A program made the translations under genes and the position numbers. A stretch of 24,109 nucleotides of DNA from a virus: positions 1 to 24,109 of IMG/VR virus record IMGVR_UViG_3300042380_000299; one strand, written 5' to 3'. The notes below the pieces were generated by a model that worked only from the letters and a program-made list of their open reading frames with translations, was not told the origin of the DNA and did not search any database. Positions 8,011-14,496 of this stretch are shown piece after piece. The number at the start of each line of letters is the position of its first letter. The first letter of the stretch is position 1.

Positions 8011-8553
8011 ATGCCAAATGTTTGTCAAGCATTAGAAGCGGTTGCCAAGAGCTGTGAGAATAACTCAGGCGGCTTGCATGGGATAGCCTTAATCCCACAG
8101 GATGATGTAACGGGTGTAACAGTTAACACCACTAACCCTGGTGATTGGGAGGTGACAGGTTTTACCTTGACTCCACTTATTACTTTTACTGACTATTACA
8201 TCCGTAGAAATACATCCAACTACACTGAGGAATTAGCTGCTGACCTTGTAAATGGTAGCTCATTCGTTACTCAGACTATTAACTTAATGTTCCACCGTCG
8301 TGAGATGGCTACTTCAAGAGCTATCAAAATCTTAGGTTCAGGACAGCAGTATCTATCTGCCATCGTAAAAGATGCCAACGGTAAGTATTGGTACTTCCCT
8401 TACTTGCAGTTATCTGCTTCAGGTGAAGGTTCCGGCCAGGCCCGTGCAGATGGTAGTAAGTACAGCGTTACACTGATTGCGGAGAATGAGTTCTTAGCTT
8501 ATGAGGTAGTAATGACACCTACTGCTCTTCAAAATATCGGGGTGAACTTCTAA
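8011..8553 (+). CDS. Putative major tail (tube) protein
   Basis: This 180-residue protein follows the capsid terminator. It begins with a Cys-containing PNVCQALEAVAKSCENNSGGL and continues as beta strands. The patterns GDWEVTGFTLTPLITFTDYYI, GSSFVTQTINLMFHRREM, AIVKDANGKYWYFPYL, and SGQARADGSKYSVTLIAENEF resemble tail tube/major tail proteins of Bacteroidota phages, including the NG-S-F-x-Q strand and a KDxNGKYWY loop. In capsid-first gene orders the tube gene usually comes later, so the position next to the capsid is unusual. A head decoration role cannot be excluded. Confidence 0.45.
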   Translation: MPNVCQALEAVAKSCENNSGGLHGIALIPQDDVTGVTVNTTNPGDWEVTGFTLTPLITFTDYYIRRNTSNYTEELAADLVNGSSFVTQTINLMFHRREMATSRAIKILGSGQQYLSAIVKDANGKYWYFPYLQLSASGEGSGQARADGSKYSVTLIAENEFLAYEVVMTPTALQNIGVNF

Positions 8554-8577
8554 TTTTGAACATTCTACGATAGGTCT

Positions 8578-8591
8578 GACAATATACTTAG
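8578..8591 (+). promoter_or_regulatory. GACAATATA motif before start (variant copy)
   Basis: GACAATATACTTAG precedes ATG 8592. Upstream, ACATTCTACG matches the ACATTTAGCTACG found before the first copy at 3615, giving a two-part similarity with variable spacing. Confidence 0.3.
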
Positions 8592-8945
8592 ATGATCTAC
8601 GTAGCTCAAAATTCAAGTAACAAAATAGTTCTCACACTTACAGAGGTAACAACGGTGACAAACCCGAGTTACCTCTTTGTGTTTACAAACGAATTTGATA
8701 CGAACACAGGCACGCAGATACTATTCACTGCTGCCGATACCTCATCCTATCCTGAGCGGTACAATTTATTTAATTTAGTAGAGCCCACTGACCTCAGCCT
8801 TGTAGTTGGTCAATACACCTATGAGATATATGAGAAGAGTGGACCATTCACCCTGCCGTTAAGCATTGCACAGACCACAGGTGTAGTCATTGAGGAGGGT
8901 AGGATGGTAGTTAGTGGACCTGCACCTTCATCAGTTTATACCTAA
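8592..8945 (+). CDS. Small beta-rich virion-associated protein
   Basis: This 117-residue protein starts IYVAQNSSNKIVLTLTEV, continues with alternating beta strands (YLFVFTNEFDTNTGTQILF, GQYTYEIYEKSG), and ends MVVSGPAPSSVYT. It is all-beta and Ig-like in composition, and resembles small hypothetical structural proteins between capsid and portal in Bacteroidota phages. It has no signal peptide or membrane span. Only 3 bases separate it from the portal start. A virion role is inferred from context; the specific function is unknown. Confidence 0.4.
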   Translation: MIYVAQNSSNKIVLTLTEVTTVTNPSYLFVFTNEFDTNTGTQILFTAADTSSYPERYNLFNLVEPTDLSLVVGQYTYEIYEKSGPFTLPLSIAQTTGVVIEEGRMVVSGPAPSSVYT

Positions 8946-8948
8946 CAC

Positions 8949-10244
8949 ATGGCTTGGTACGATATATTTAGTAGAAAACAAGAGCAGGGACCTACCGTCG
9001 TGGAAGGATACCAGGCTTTTAGCACCCCATTCCTACCTGTTGGTAGAGGTAACTTGACACTACCCTACGTCAATGGTAGATGGACTGCAGGTAACTGGGT
9101 TGACTTTGGAGAGGGCAACCTTTATCCGGAGGTGCTCAATCAAATGTACTTCAGTTCACCACTGCACGGTGCTATTGTTGACTTCAAAACCAATGCAGTT
9201 ATCGGTGGTGGCTATGCCTTAGATGCTGAGAAACTAACAGCACAGGAGAAGGTGGACCTTTACACATGGGAGCGTAAGATAAAACTCAAGCATACCGTTG
9301 AGGCGGTTACTCAGCAGTTGATATTGCATAATAGGATCTATTTTAAGCTGGTATTTAATGAGAAAGGTAAGCTCGTTAAGGTGTACAATGTAAGCCCTGA
9401 GAAAGTAAGGGTATCACGATGCAAAAAAAAGTACTATCTAAGCAATGACTGGAGCCAACGGTTGGATGTTGTAGAGATAAAACCCTACCACATGACCTGC
9501 AAAGATGAAGTTCAGCTCTATTGCTATGAGGTGCATTCTGTTGGGCAGGACTACTATCCGCTACCTCAGTATACATCGGCTTTGAATTTTGCATATCTCT
9601 CGGGTGAGCTGTCATACTTCGCTAAGAGTAACATTCAAAACAGCATTTTTCCTTCCTTTGCTATGATGTTCCCTAAGCGACCACAATCGGAGGAGGAGAA
9701 GCACATGATTAAGGAGACTATTGACAGGTTGAAAGGTGCACAGAACGCAGGTAAAGCGGTTGCATTCTTTGCCAATAGCCAAGATCAGTTACCAAAAATA
9801 GAAGCCCTACCAACCAACGCAAATGATAAGTTATTTCACGAGGCATCTGCCCTCAATACTGAGCAGATTTGCTTTGCTCACACTATCGACCCTATTCTTA
9901 TGGGTGTTAGAACCACAGGCTCCTTGGGTAGTGGCTCGGATATTAAGCAGGCTTATGTGATATTTGAGAAAAACGTAGTCAAAAAGATACGTGCACAGGT
10001 AGAGACCATCTTCAATGAGCTCCTTGGCATTGCTAAGCTGCCTGCTGAATTTACTATCAATAACTACCAAATCATTGGTGATACCATTGTTGAGGTAGAT
10101 GATGATACTACCCGGGTAAAAGAGGCATTGAACACCTTGAGTGAGCCATTACTTAACAAGGTGCTTGAAAAAATGACTACCAATGAGATACGAGCATTGG
10201 CTCAACTCCCTCCTATTGACGAACCAACTAACACAGCTCAGTAA
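8949..10244 (+). CDS. Portal protein
   Basis: This 431-residue protein would form the dodecameric DNA gate at the capsid vertex. Portal-like blocks are in order: LYPEVLNQMYFSSPLHGAIVDFKTNAVIGGGY (about 56-88), a helical wing, VYNVSPEKVRV, a clip/stem region with SNIQNSIFPSFAMMF, and DIKQAYVIFEKNVVKKIRAQVETIFNELL, which matches the long stem helix and helix alpha-5. The C-terminus has EALNTLSEPLLNKVLEKMTTNEIRALAQLPP, a typical portal tail. Length is on the short side for portals. It is encoded downstream of the capsid gene instead of upstream, which is atypical. TAATG coupling joins it to the next gene. Confidence 0.8.
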   Translation: MAWYDIFSRKQEQGPTVVEGYQAFSTPFLPVGRGNLTLPYVNGRWTAGNWVDFGEGNLYPEVLNQMYFSSPLHGAIVDFKTNAVIGGGYALDAEKLTAQEKVDLYTWERKIKLKHTVEAVTQQLILHNRIYFKLVFNEKGKLVKVYNVSPEKVRVSRCKKKYYLSNDWSQRLDVVEIKPYHMTCKDEVQLYCYEVHSVGQDYYPLPQYTSALNFAYLSGELSYFAKSNIQNSIFPSFAMMFPKRPQSEEEKHMIKETIDRLKGAQNAGKAVAFFANSQDQLPKIEALPTNANDKLFHEASALNTEQICFAHTIDPILMGVRTTGSLGSGSDIKQAYVIFEKNVVKKIRAQVETIFNELLGIAKLPAEFTINNYQIIGDTIVEVDDDTTRVKEALNTLSEPLLNKVLEKMTTNEIRALAQLPPIDEPTNTAQ

Positions 10245-10810
10245 TGCTTTACTTCATAACTGAAAACTACCTCAAGACCAACACACCCATCACAGCCAAC
10301 GTGGATGTAACGGATGTGACCCCATACATCGCTACGCAGTCAGCTCTCAGGATTCAGCCTATCCTTGGCACTACATTCTACAACCATCTACTGGCTGCAT
10401 ACAATGCACAGACCTTGACCAATGATGAGATAAACCTGGTTGAGTTTATTCAGCCGGTCATTGCATGGAGGTCAGCAGAGGATGCTGTATTTGGATTGAG
10501 CTATCAGCTTAAGAACAAAGGACTTCAGACTCAGAATGGTGACTACTCAGCAAGCGTATCACGAGGTGAGGTAGCCTTTGGAATGGAGCACTATGCTCAG
10601 AAGGCATCATTCTTTGAGCAGAGGCTAATACGTTGGCTATTGGCTAACAAAAATCTATTTCCTATATTCATATCAGCACTCAATACAGATACTGACCTAC
10701 GTCCTATGTTCGCAACGTGCCAGTGCATCACTCCTTGGCAGTTGACTTGCACAGGAATGTGTGGTAACTTCCGTGAAAATGGGTACAATAACAGCATATT
10801 GATCCTGTGA
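10244..10810 (+). CDS. Head-tail connector-like protein (DUF6712-like)
   Basis: This 188-residue protein starts MLYFITENYLKTNTPITANVDVTDVTPYIATQSALRI, followed by LGTTFYNHLLAAYNAQTLTNDEINLVEFIQPVIAW. This is the helical pattern of DUF6712-like/gp6-type connector adaptors that bind under the portal. The C-terminus is unusual: four Cys residues within about 15 residues (CQCITPWQLTC, then C), then a short polar tail. It is coupled to the portal (TAATG) and to the holin (GTGA). Assignment rests on motif pattern plus adjacency to the portal. Confidence 0.55.
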   Translation: MLYFITENYLKTNTPITANVDVTDVTPYIATQSALRIQPILGTTFYNHLLAAYNAQTLTNDEINLVEFIQPVIAWRSAEDAVFGLSYQLKNKGLQTQNGDYSASVSRGEVAFGMEHYAQKASFFEQRLIRWLLANKNLFPIFISALNTDTDLRPMFATCQCITPWQLTCTGMCGNFRENGYNNSILIL

Positions 10811-11298
10811 AAACACAGCTATCCATATTGCTTGCATCATTTCAATCTAAATGGCCCATATATATTAGCATGGTTAGTGCATTTTTTACACCCATTTGGG
10901 GGTTGATGTTTTTGATAGGGTTCGCTATCAGTATGGATACGGTGACAGGCATATGGAAAGCACGTAAAAAAAAGGAAAAAATCAGTTCTCGTAGGTTATC
11001 GGCTGTGATATCTAAGATGTTACTCTATGAGGTAACCGTGATTTTATTCTATCTGATTGACTACTTTATCCTTAATGATATAGTGTTGACATTTTTTTCT
11101 GTACCTTTAATGCTGACAAAGATATTATCATTGATACTGGTATCCATTGAAGTGGTATCAATCAATGAAAATTACAAGGCAGTAAAGGGCCTCGACCTAT
11201 GGCAGGCAATGAAGAACCTATTCGCAAGAGCTAAGGAAATCAAAAAGGACACGGATGAAATTAGACACAACCAAGATATTACAGGCACGCCTATCTGA
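10807..11298 (+). CDS. Holin (toxin secretion/phage lysis holin family)
   Basis: This 163-residue protein reads from GTG 10807 in a GTGA overlap. Hydrophobic segments near 16-42, 70-90 and 92-118 predict three membrane spans. The signature DTVTGIWKARKKKEKISSRR at 44-63 and later SKMLLY match the Phage_holin_4 family, where a D-x-x-T-G-x-x-K/A motif precedes a basic loop. The C-terminal 40 residues are charged and cytoplasmic. It lies directly upstream of the endolysin gene, with a 44-base overlap. Its job would be to permeabilise the inner membrane at the time of lysis. Confidence 0.8.
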   Translation: MKTQLSILLASFQSKWPIYISMVSAFFTPIWGLMFLIGFAISMDTVTGIWKARKKKEKISSRRLSAVISKMLLYEVTVILFYLIDYFILNDIVLTFFSVPLMLTKILSLILVSIEVVSINENYKAVKGLDLWQAMKNLFARAKEIKKDTDEIRHNQDITGTPI

Positions 11299-11902
11299 CA
11301 ATCAATACTTTCCTGAGGAGTCTAAGAAAACACAGATCTATCTGCACCATACGGCAGGCAATGGTGATGCTGTAGCCGTATCACGATGGTGGCAGAGTAA
11401 TGCAGAAAGGATAGCTACTGCCTTCGTTATTGGCAACAAGGGTACAATAGTGCAATGCTTCAGCTCGAAGCACTGGGCCTACCACCTCGGAATAGATAAT
11501 CAAGACTTCGCACCTCATGGGGTGAGATATCAGAACCTTAACAAGCTATCTGTGGGCATTGAGGTGTGTAATTGGGGCCCATTGAAGCAGGTCAATGGTA
11601 AGTACATCAACTATGTGAAGAGCGTGATAGATCCTTCGGAGGTTACGGTCCTGGATAAGCCCTTCAAAGGTCATGTGCTGTGGCATAAATATACCGATGC
11701 ACAGATTGAAAGCACCAGGCAGTTATTGGTGTACCTGTGCGAAACCTACAACATACCCAAGGAATACAGAAAAGAGATATTCTCCATTGATACTGAGGCC
11801 TTCAAAGGCACTCCAGGGATCTATACCCACAACAGTGTACGAAAAGATAAGAGTGATATCTACCCATGCCCTCGAATGATAGCAATGTTACAAGCATTAT
11901 GA
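11255..11902 (+). CDS. Endolysin, N-acetylmuramoyl-L-alanine amidase (Amidase_2)
   Basis: This 215-residue zinc amidase cuts the bond between muramic acid and L-Ala in peptidoglycan. The motif IYLHHTAGNG places a zinc ligand at His31. SVGIEVCNWG carries the conserved Glu103 region, and GIYTHNSVRKDKSDIYPCPRM at 189-207 supplies His192 and a distal ligand (Asp201 or Cys205). No signal peptide is visible, so release depends on the holin. Its start lies inside the holin gene and its stop overlaps the spanin start (ATGA). The frame at 11673-11879 is only a shadow. Confidence 0.85.
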   Translation: MKLDTTKILQARLSDNQYFPEESKKTQIYLHHTAGNGDAVAVSRWWQSNAERIATAFVIGNKGTIVQCFSSKHWAYHLGIDNQDFAPHGVRYQNLNKLSVGIEVCNWGPLKQVNGKYINYVKSVIDPSEVTVLDKPFKGHVLWHKYTDAQIESTRQLLVYLCETYNIPKEYRKEIFSIDTEAFKGTPGIYTHNSVRKDKSDIYPCPRMIAMLQAL

Positions 11903-12333
11903 GATATATCCTACCATTATTGATACTGATCGTATCCTGTTCAGCTCCTAAGCGAGCTCAATGGCACTACAAGAGAGCTCTTGCTAATGGGCTTAAGGTA
12001 GAGCAGGATAGTGATACCATCCGGATTGCTACCATTGACAGCATCCCTGTTATTAAGAATGATACCATAGTATGGGAGAAAATTATTGCGTATCGTGATA
12101 CGGTTATACAGCATGATATAGTGACGATCCCTAAAACGAGGTGGCAGACCAGGGTAGAGATGCGAGAGAGAATAAAGATAGAGAAAATCAAAGGCGATAC
12201 CATTGTACAGAAAGCCAAGGCAGAGCAGAAAGTCACCTACATTACCAGGTGGTGGCCGTTTTGGTTAGGCTTAGCCATACCCTTTGTGCTTCGATTGGCA
12301 TGGTCAGCACTACTCAGTAAACTCAACAGATGA
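11899..12333 (+). CDS. Unimolecular spanin (u-spanin)
   Basis: Starting at ATG 11899 (ATGA overlap with the amidase stop), the protein has 144 residues. MRYILPLLILIVSC is a lipoprotein signal with lipobox I-V-S-C and lipidation at Cys14. The middle is a polar, charged segment rich in D-T-I and R/E/K. A single hydrophobic span, WWPFWLGLAIPFVLRLAWSA, lies near the C-terminus and ends in a basic tail. An outer-membrane lipid anchor plus a C-terminal inner-membrane span in one chain is the hallmark of u-spanins, which fuse inner and outer membranes in the last step of lysis. Holin-endolysin-spanin order supports it. A longer in-frame start at 11866 would bury the signal and is less likely. Confidence 0.7.
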   Translation: MRYILPLLILIVSCSAPKRAQWHYKRALANGLKVEQDSDTIRIATIDSIPVIKNDTIVWEKIIAYRDTVIQHDIVTIPKTRWQTRVEMRERIKIEKIKGDTIVQKAKAEQKVTYITRWWPFWLGLAIPFVLRLAWSALLSKLNR

Positions 12334-13136
12334 GGAAACGTTTATTCTATGACATTGAGACCTCCTTTAATGTCGGTATATTCTGGAGGACAGGATATAA
12401 CCTAACCATCAACCCGGGTGATATCATCCATGAGAGGGCTATTATTTGCATCTGCTATAAATGGGAAGGTGAGGATGAAATACATAGCTTAACATGGTCC
12501 AAGAGCCAATGCGACAAGGCCATGCTCAAGGAGTTCATTAAAGTAATGGCTCAAGCCGATGAGATAGTGGCCCACAATGGTGATAAGTTTGACCTCAAAT
12601 GGGTGCGAACAAGAGCCTTATTCCATGGCATTGATGTAATGCCAACCGTTAAGACCATAGACACGCTTAAATGGGCTAAAAAATACTTTAATTTTAACAG
12701 CAACAAGCTCGATTACATTGCCAAATTGCTCAAGGTAGGGGCTAAGATGGATACAGGAGGGCTTGATTTGTGGAAGGATATAGTATTTAGGAAGGACCAG
12801 GAGGCCCTAAATAAGATGGTAGCCTATTGCAAGATGGATGTTGAGGTCCTTGAGGCGGTATTCAATAAGCTCAACAGCTATGCAACCCCACAACATAACT
12901 ATGCAGTGCAATATGGAGGGGAAAAATATGAATGTCCTGAATGTGGTAGCATCAATTACGCATACAATAAAAAGGTAGTCACAGCAGCAGGCACCGTGCA
13001 TCATTGGCTAAAGTGCAAAGAGTGTAAAAAACACAATAAAATAAATCATCAGGTATTCACTAAGTACCAGGAGTACATCTACAAGCGTAAGAAAAATATC
13101 GTTTTGCAAGTAAGCGATGGTGCTTACGATAAATAA
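12330..13136 (+). CDS. DEDD 3'-5' exonuclease with C-terminal zinc ribbon
   Basis: This 268-residue protein has an RNase H-like exonuclease fold. Motif I is FYDIETS with Asp8 and Glu10. Motif II is VAHNGDKFDLKW with Asn83 and Asp88. Motif III is YCKMDVEVLE with Tyr166 and Asp170. It therefore resembles YprB-type or proofreading DEDDy nucleases without a polymerase domain. A C-terminal zinc ribbon has CPECG at 202-206 and CKEC at 229-232. The last 11 residues (VLQVSDGAYDK) are encoded by cassette A: removing that insertion would end the protein at NIS followed by TAG, next to a terminator. It lies after the lysis cassette in an ATGA overlap and may act in replication or host DNA degradation. 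Confidence 0.7.
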   Translation: MRKRLFYDIETSFNVGIFWRTGYNLTINPGDIIHERAIICICYKWEGEDEIHSLTWSKSQCDKAMLKEFIKVMAQADEIVAHNGDKFDLKWVRTRALFHGIDVMPTVKTIDTLKWAKKYFNFNSNKLDYIAKLLKVGAKMDTGGLDLWKDIVFRKDQEALNKMVAYCKMDVEVLEAVFNKLNSYATPQHNYAVQYGGEKYECPECGSINYAYNKKVVTAAGTVHHWLKCKECKKHNKINHQVFTKYQEYIYKRKKNIVLQVSDGAYDK

Positions 13137-13184
13137 ATTATTAACCGAGAATGTTTCTGCACTATTGCTTACTTGCTGTTAGGT
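13106..13184 (+). repeat. attC-like quasi-palindromic site A
   Basis: GCAAGTAAGC (13106-13115) and GCTTACTTGC (13167-13176) are perfect 10-base inverse copies. The left arm is preceded by GTTTT; the right arm is followed by T and then GTTAGGT, which fits GTTRRRY. The opposite core (ACCTAAC) is not at the left end, where phage sequence AAATATC is found, as expected if the outer core half was exchanged during insertion. Inside the arms, GTAAGC/GCTTAC (13110-13127) can form an alternative hairpin. Confidence 0.55.
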
Positions 13185-13210
13185 GCAGTGCTTCTCACAA
13201 ATTTTTAAAG

Positions 13211-13411
13211 ATGATTGAAATTATTAAAGAACAAGTTAAAATGCCAAGTCTAAGCACCGAAAGAAGATTTCAAAAGATTTGTGTAAACAACAAATGGGAA
13301 GTTATAGATACGCATAATGAAAATAAAACACGGTATAAAGGTGCTTATGAAGATGTAATGATTGCTTGTCATAATTTGAATAAGAAATTTTATCGTGATG
13401 GTGTCATTTAG
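13211..13411 (+). CDS. Cassette A cargo, hypothetical protein (66 aa)
   Basis: The frame is open from 13151, but the first part runs through the attC-like site. ATG 13211, 20 bases after the inverse repeat, gives MIEIIKEQVKMPSLSTERRF and is the sensible start. The product is basic, with WEVIDTHNENKTRYKGAYEDV and IACHNLNKKFYRDG, soluble, and without membrane segments. Its A+T content is clearly higher than that of the flanking phage genes, consistent with a foreign origin. The stop codon's G is the first base of the closing inverse repeat. No family recognised. Confidence 0.55.
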   Translation: MIEIIKEQVKMPSLSTERRFQKICVNNKWEVIDTHNENKTRYKGAYEDVMIACHNLNKKFYRDGVI

Positions 13412-13429
13412 CATTGCACCTAACTCTTA

Positions 13430-13451
13430 GGTTAATAATTTAACCGTTTTT
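13430..13451 (+). terminator. Terminator after the exonuclease/cassette A
   Basis: Stem GGTTAA / TTAACC with loop TAAT, followed by GTTTTT. An alternative hairpin, ACCTAA-CTC-TTAGGT (13418-13432), created at the cassette junction, competes for the same bases and might weaken it. Confidence 0.55.
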
Positions 13452-13477
13452 CACCACCTTTAAGTTAATTTCCTTAT

Positions 13478-13492
13478 TTAGAATCATTCTAA
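13478..13492. repeat. Palindrome TTAGAA-TCA-TTCTAA (possible operator)
   Basis: A perfect 6-base inverse repeat around TCA, 13 bases upstream of the -33 box of the promoter at 13506. Its position fits an operator for a dimeric regulator. No regulator is identified. Confidence 0.35.
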
Positions 13493-13505
13493 ATTTCGTT
13501 GATAA

Positions 13506-13536
13506 TTTGTCAACATTGAAACTTTTTGTATATTTG
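13506..13536 (+). promoter_or_regulatory. Host-type promoter TTTG-N19-TATATTTG
   Basis: The -33 TTTG (13506-13509), a 19-base spacer and the -7 TATATTTG (13529-13536) are an excellent match to the Bacteroidota sigma-A consensus. The sequence ATTTGTCAA occurs twice within it, at both boxes. It would drive the small-gene operon starting at 13565, with a leader of about 25 bases. Confidence 0.75.
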
Positions 13537-13564
13537 TCAAGTATTAACATTTAAACATTTAGTT

Positions 13565-13726
13565 ATGACAGAAATTATCCTTGAAATGGAGCAGGAGCTC
13601 CGAGATGAAATGCAAGAAATGATTGATGCCTTCGGTCCAAGTGATCCAGGCACCGTATATGCAGCCACAAAGTGGGCTGTGATGGCAGATTTATTAACCC
13701 GATTAAAACTTGAGCCCAATGATTAG
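13565..13726 (+). CDS. Small acidic hypothetical protein (53 aa)
   Basis: ATG 13565 is the first start after the promoter. The product (MTEIILEMEQELRDEMQEMI, then GPSDPGTVYAATKWAVMADLL) is acidic and helical, reminiscent of small phage early proteins. The frame extends upstream to 13526, but that part lies in the promoter. It begins a chain of overlapping small genes. Function unknown. Confidence 0.6.
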   Translation: MTEIILEMEQELRDEMQEMIDAFGPSDPGTVYAATKWAVMADLLTRLKLEPND

Positions 13727-13805
13727 AGAATTTTTACTGAGTAGCGTGTTGCTGATTGCTTCCCCATTCGTATTGTATTACCTTTTAAAACTTGTATTAT
13801 GTTAG
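13719..13805 (+). CDS. 28-aa single-span membrane peptide
   Basis: ATG 13719 overlaps the previous stop by 8 bases and the TAG overlaps the next start by 7. The product is nearly all hydrophobic (FLLSSVLLIASPFVLYYLL), with an Arg near the N-terminus and a Lys near the end. Overlapping architecture on both sides suggests a real gene. Tiny phage membrane peptides often modulate host envelope functions or lysis, but no function can be assigned here. Confidence 0.4.
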   Translation: MIREFLLSSVLLIASPFVLYYLLKLVLC

Positions 13806-14122
13806 GAAATTTGAAAGAAGGAATTTTTTATGTTTTTGAGAACGGCAAAGAGGCCGTAGGTGATCATGTCATTACATCCGTTGAAATATGTAACGGTGAT
13901 ATCTGTGATGTGTACATTGACCTTGACATCAATGGCTATTTAGATGGCACCCGGTGTGAATTAACAGATTGAGAAATTGAAGAGGTGCGTGATGCTGTAC
14001 GTGATGAGCTACTGGCTAATAGCTATGAGTATGATTTACATCTGCATTTCTCTGAGGAGCAGGATAGGATGCTGAAATATGAGCAGGATTTAGATTATTA
14101 TTTTTATACACGAGAGCTATGA
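13799..14122 (+). pseudogene. Small early-type gene interrupted by an in-frame TGA
   Basis: From ATG 13799 the frame codes for 57 residues (NLKEGIFYVFENGKEAVGDH, VYIDLDINGYLDGTRCELTD), meets TGA at 13970-13972, then stays open in the same frame for 49 residues (EIEEVRDAVRDELLANSYEY, LHLHFSEEQDRML) to a TGA at 14120-14122. That second stop overlaps the next ATG (ATGA), the coupling style used throughout. The text on both sides reads as one acidic protein of 106-107 residues. The internal stop is one base from TGG, CGA, GGA or TCA. Other genes use TGA as stop, so this is not a changed genetic code. It is a point nonsense mutation, a sequence error, or readthrough. Confidence 0.55.
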
Positions 14123-14403
14123 CATTAGGAGACCAAGTATACTGGTGGTTTCACGGAGGTGGATCCATTGCAAAAAGCGGACACTTTAACTGGAAGCATT
14201 ACTGCAAAGTGATGCAAGCTAAAAACGAAATTTACAAACAATGTACAGATTACGATACTACATCCACACCCAACTCATCCGAGAATGGGTGTTCACAAGC
14301 AGAGGACTCTGCAATTGGAAAAAGCGAGAGCTCCTCATGTCAGGAGATTGTCGAATGGGACACTTTAAAATTGAACGAAGATGACACAAGAGCAATTGAT
14401 TAG
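14119..14403 (+). CDS. Hypothetical protein (94 aa)
   Basis: ATG 14119 is in an ATGA overlap. The N-terminal part (LGDQVYWWFHGGGSIAKSGH, WKHYCKVMQAKNEIYKQ) is aromatic and basic. The second half is Ser/Glu-rich and apparently disordered, with three Cys. The 5' half is richer in A+T and reads unlike its neighbours. No family recognised. It overlaps the next small gene by 23 bases. Confidence 0.5.
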   Translation: MTLGDQVYWWFHGGGSIAKSGHFNWKHYCKVMQAKNEIYKQCTDYDTTSTPNSSENGCSQAEDSAIGKSESSSCQEIVEWDTLKLNEDDTRAID

Positions 14404-14488
14404 AGTGCTGTATCCTACGGTGCCAGGTCCTGCACTTGCTGGCTACGTGTATGAGCAGTTGCGGACTTTAACCACAAAACTTAATTAG
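14381..14488 (+). CDS. Small hypothetical protein (35 aa)
   Basis: ATG 14381 to TAG 14488. MTQEQLIRVLYPTVPGPALA continues with GYVYEQLRTLTTKLN. It starts inside the previous gene and ends 8 bases before the Mom-like gene. Size and overlap fit the surrounding small-gene operon. Function unknown. Confidence 0.4.
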   Translation: MTQEQLIRVLYPTVPGPALAGYVYEQLRTLTTKLN

Positions 14489-14496
14489 AAGTAGAA

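Larger units (their letters stand above)
13101..13424 (+). mobile_element. Cassette A: integron-like gene cassette inserted at the exonuclease 3' end
   Basis: A 324-base segment carries an attC-like site (13106-13184) and one small gene (13211-13411), and ends in GCATTGCACCTAAC, the near-perfect inverse (13 of 14) of GTTAGGTGCAGTGC at 13178-13191. Joining 13100 to 13425 gives the exonuclease a TCT TAG ending at 13430, whose last G is the first base of the terminator stem. Bounds are uncertain by one base. On the minus strand it reads G, TTAGGT, cargo, R'', L arms, AAAAC, G, the order expected of a cassette integrated at a secondary site. The gene reads away from the attC-like site. Confidence 0.6.

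Noticed and set aside
13110-13127. GTAAGC-GATGGT-GCTTAC hairpin as a terminator of the exonuclease
   Set aside because: No T-run follows and it lies inside the coding end; better explained as part of attC-like site A, whose longer 10-base arm pairs with 13167-13176.
13799-14122. Genome-wide recoding of TGA as Trp
   Set aside because: Many genes here end at TGA in tight overlaps, and Trp is encoded by TGG throughout; only this one gene has an internal TGA.
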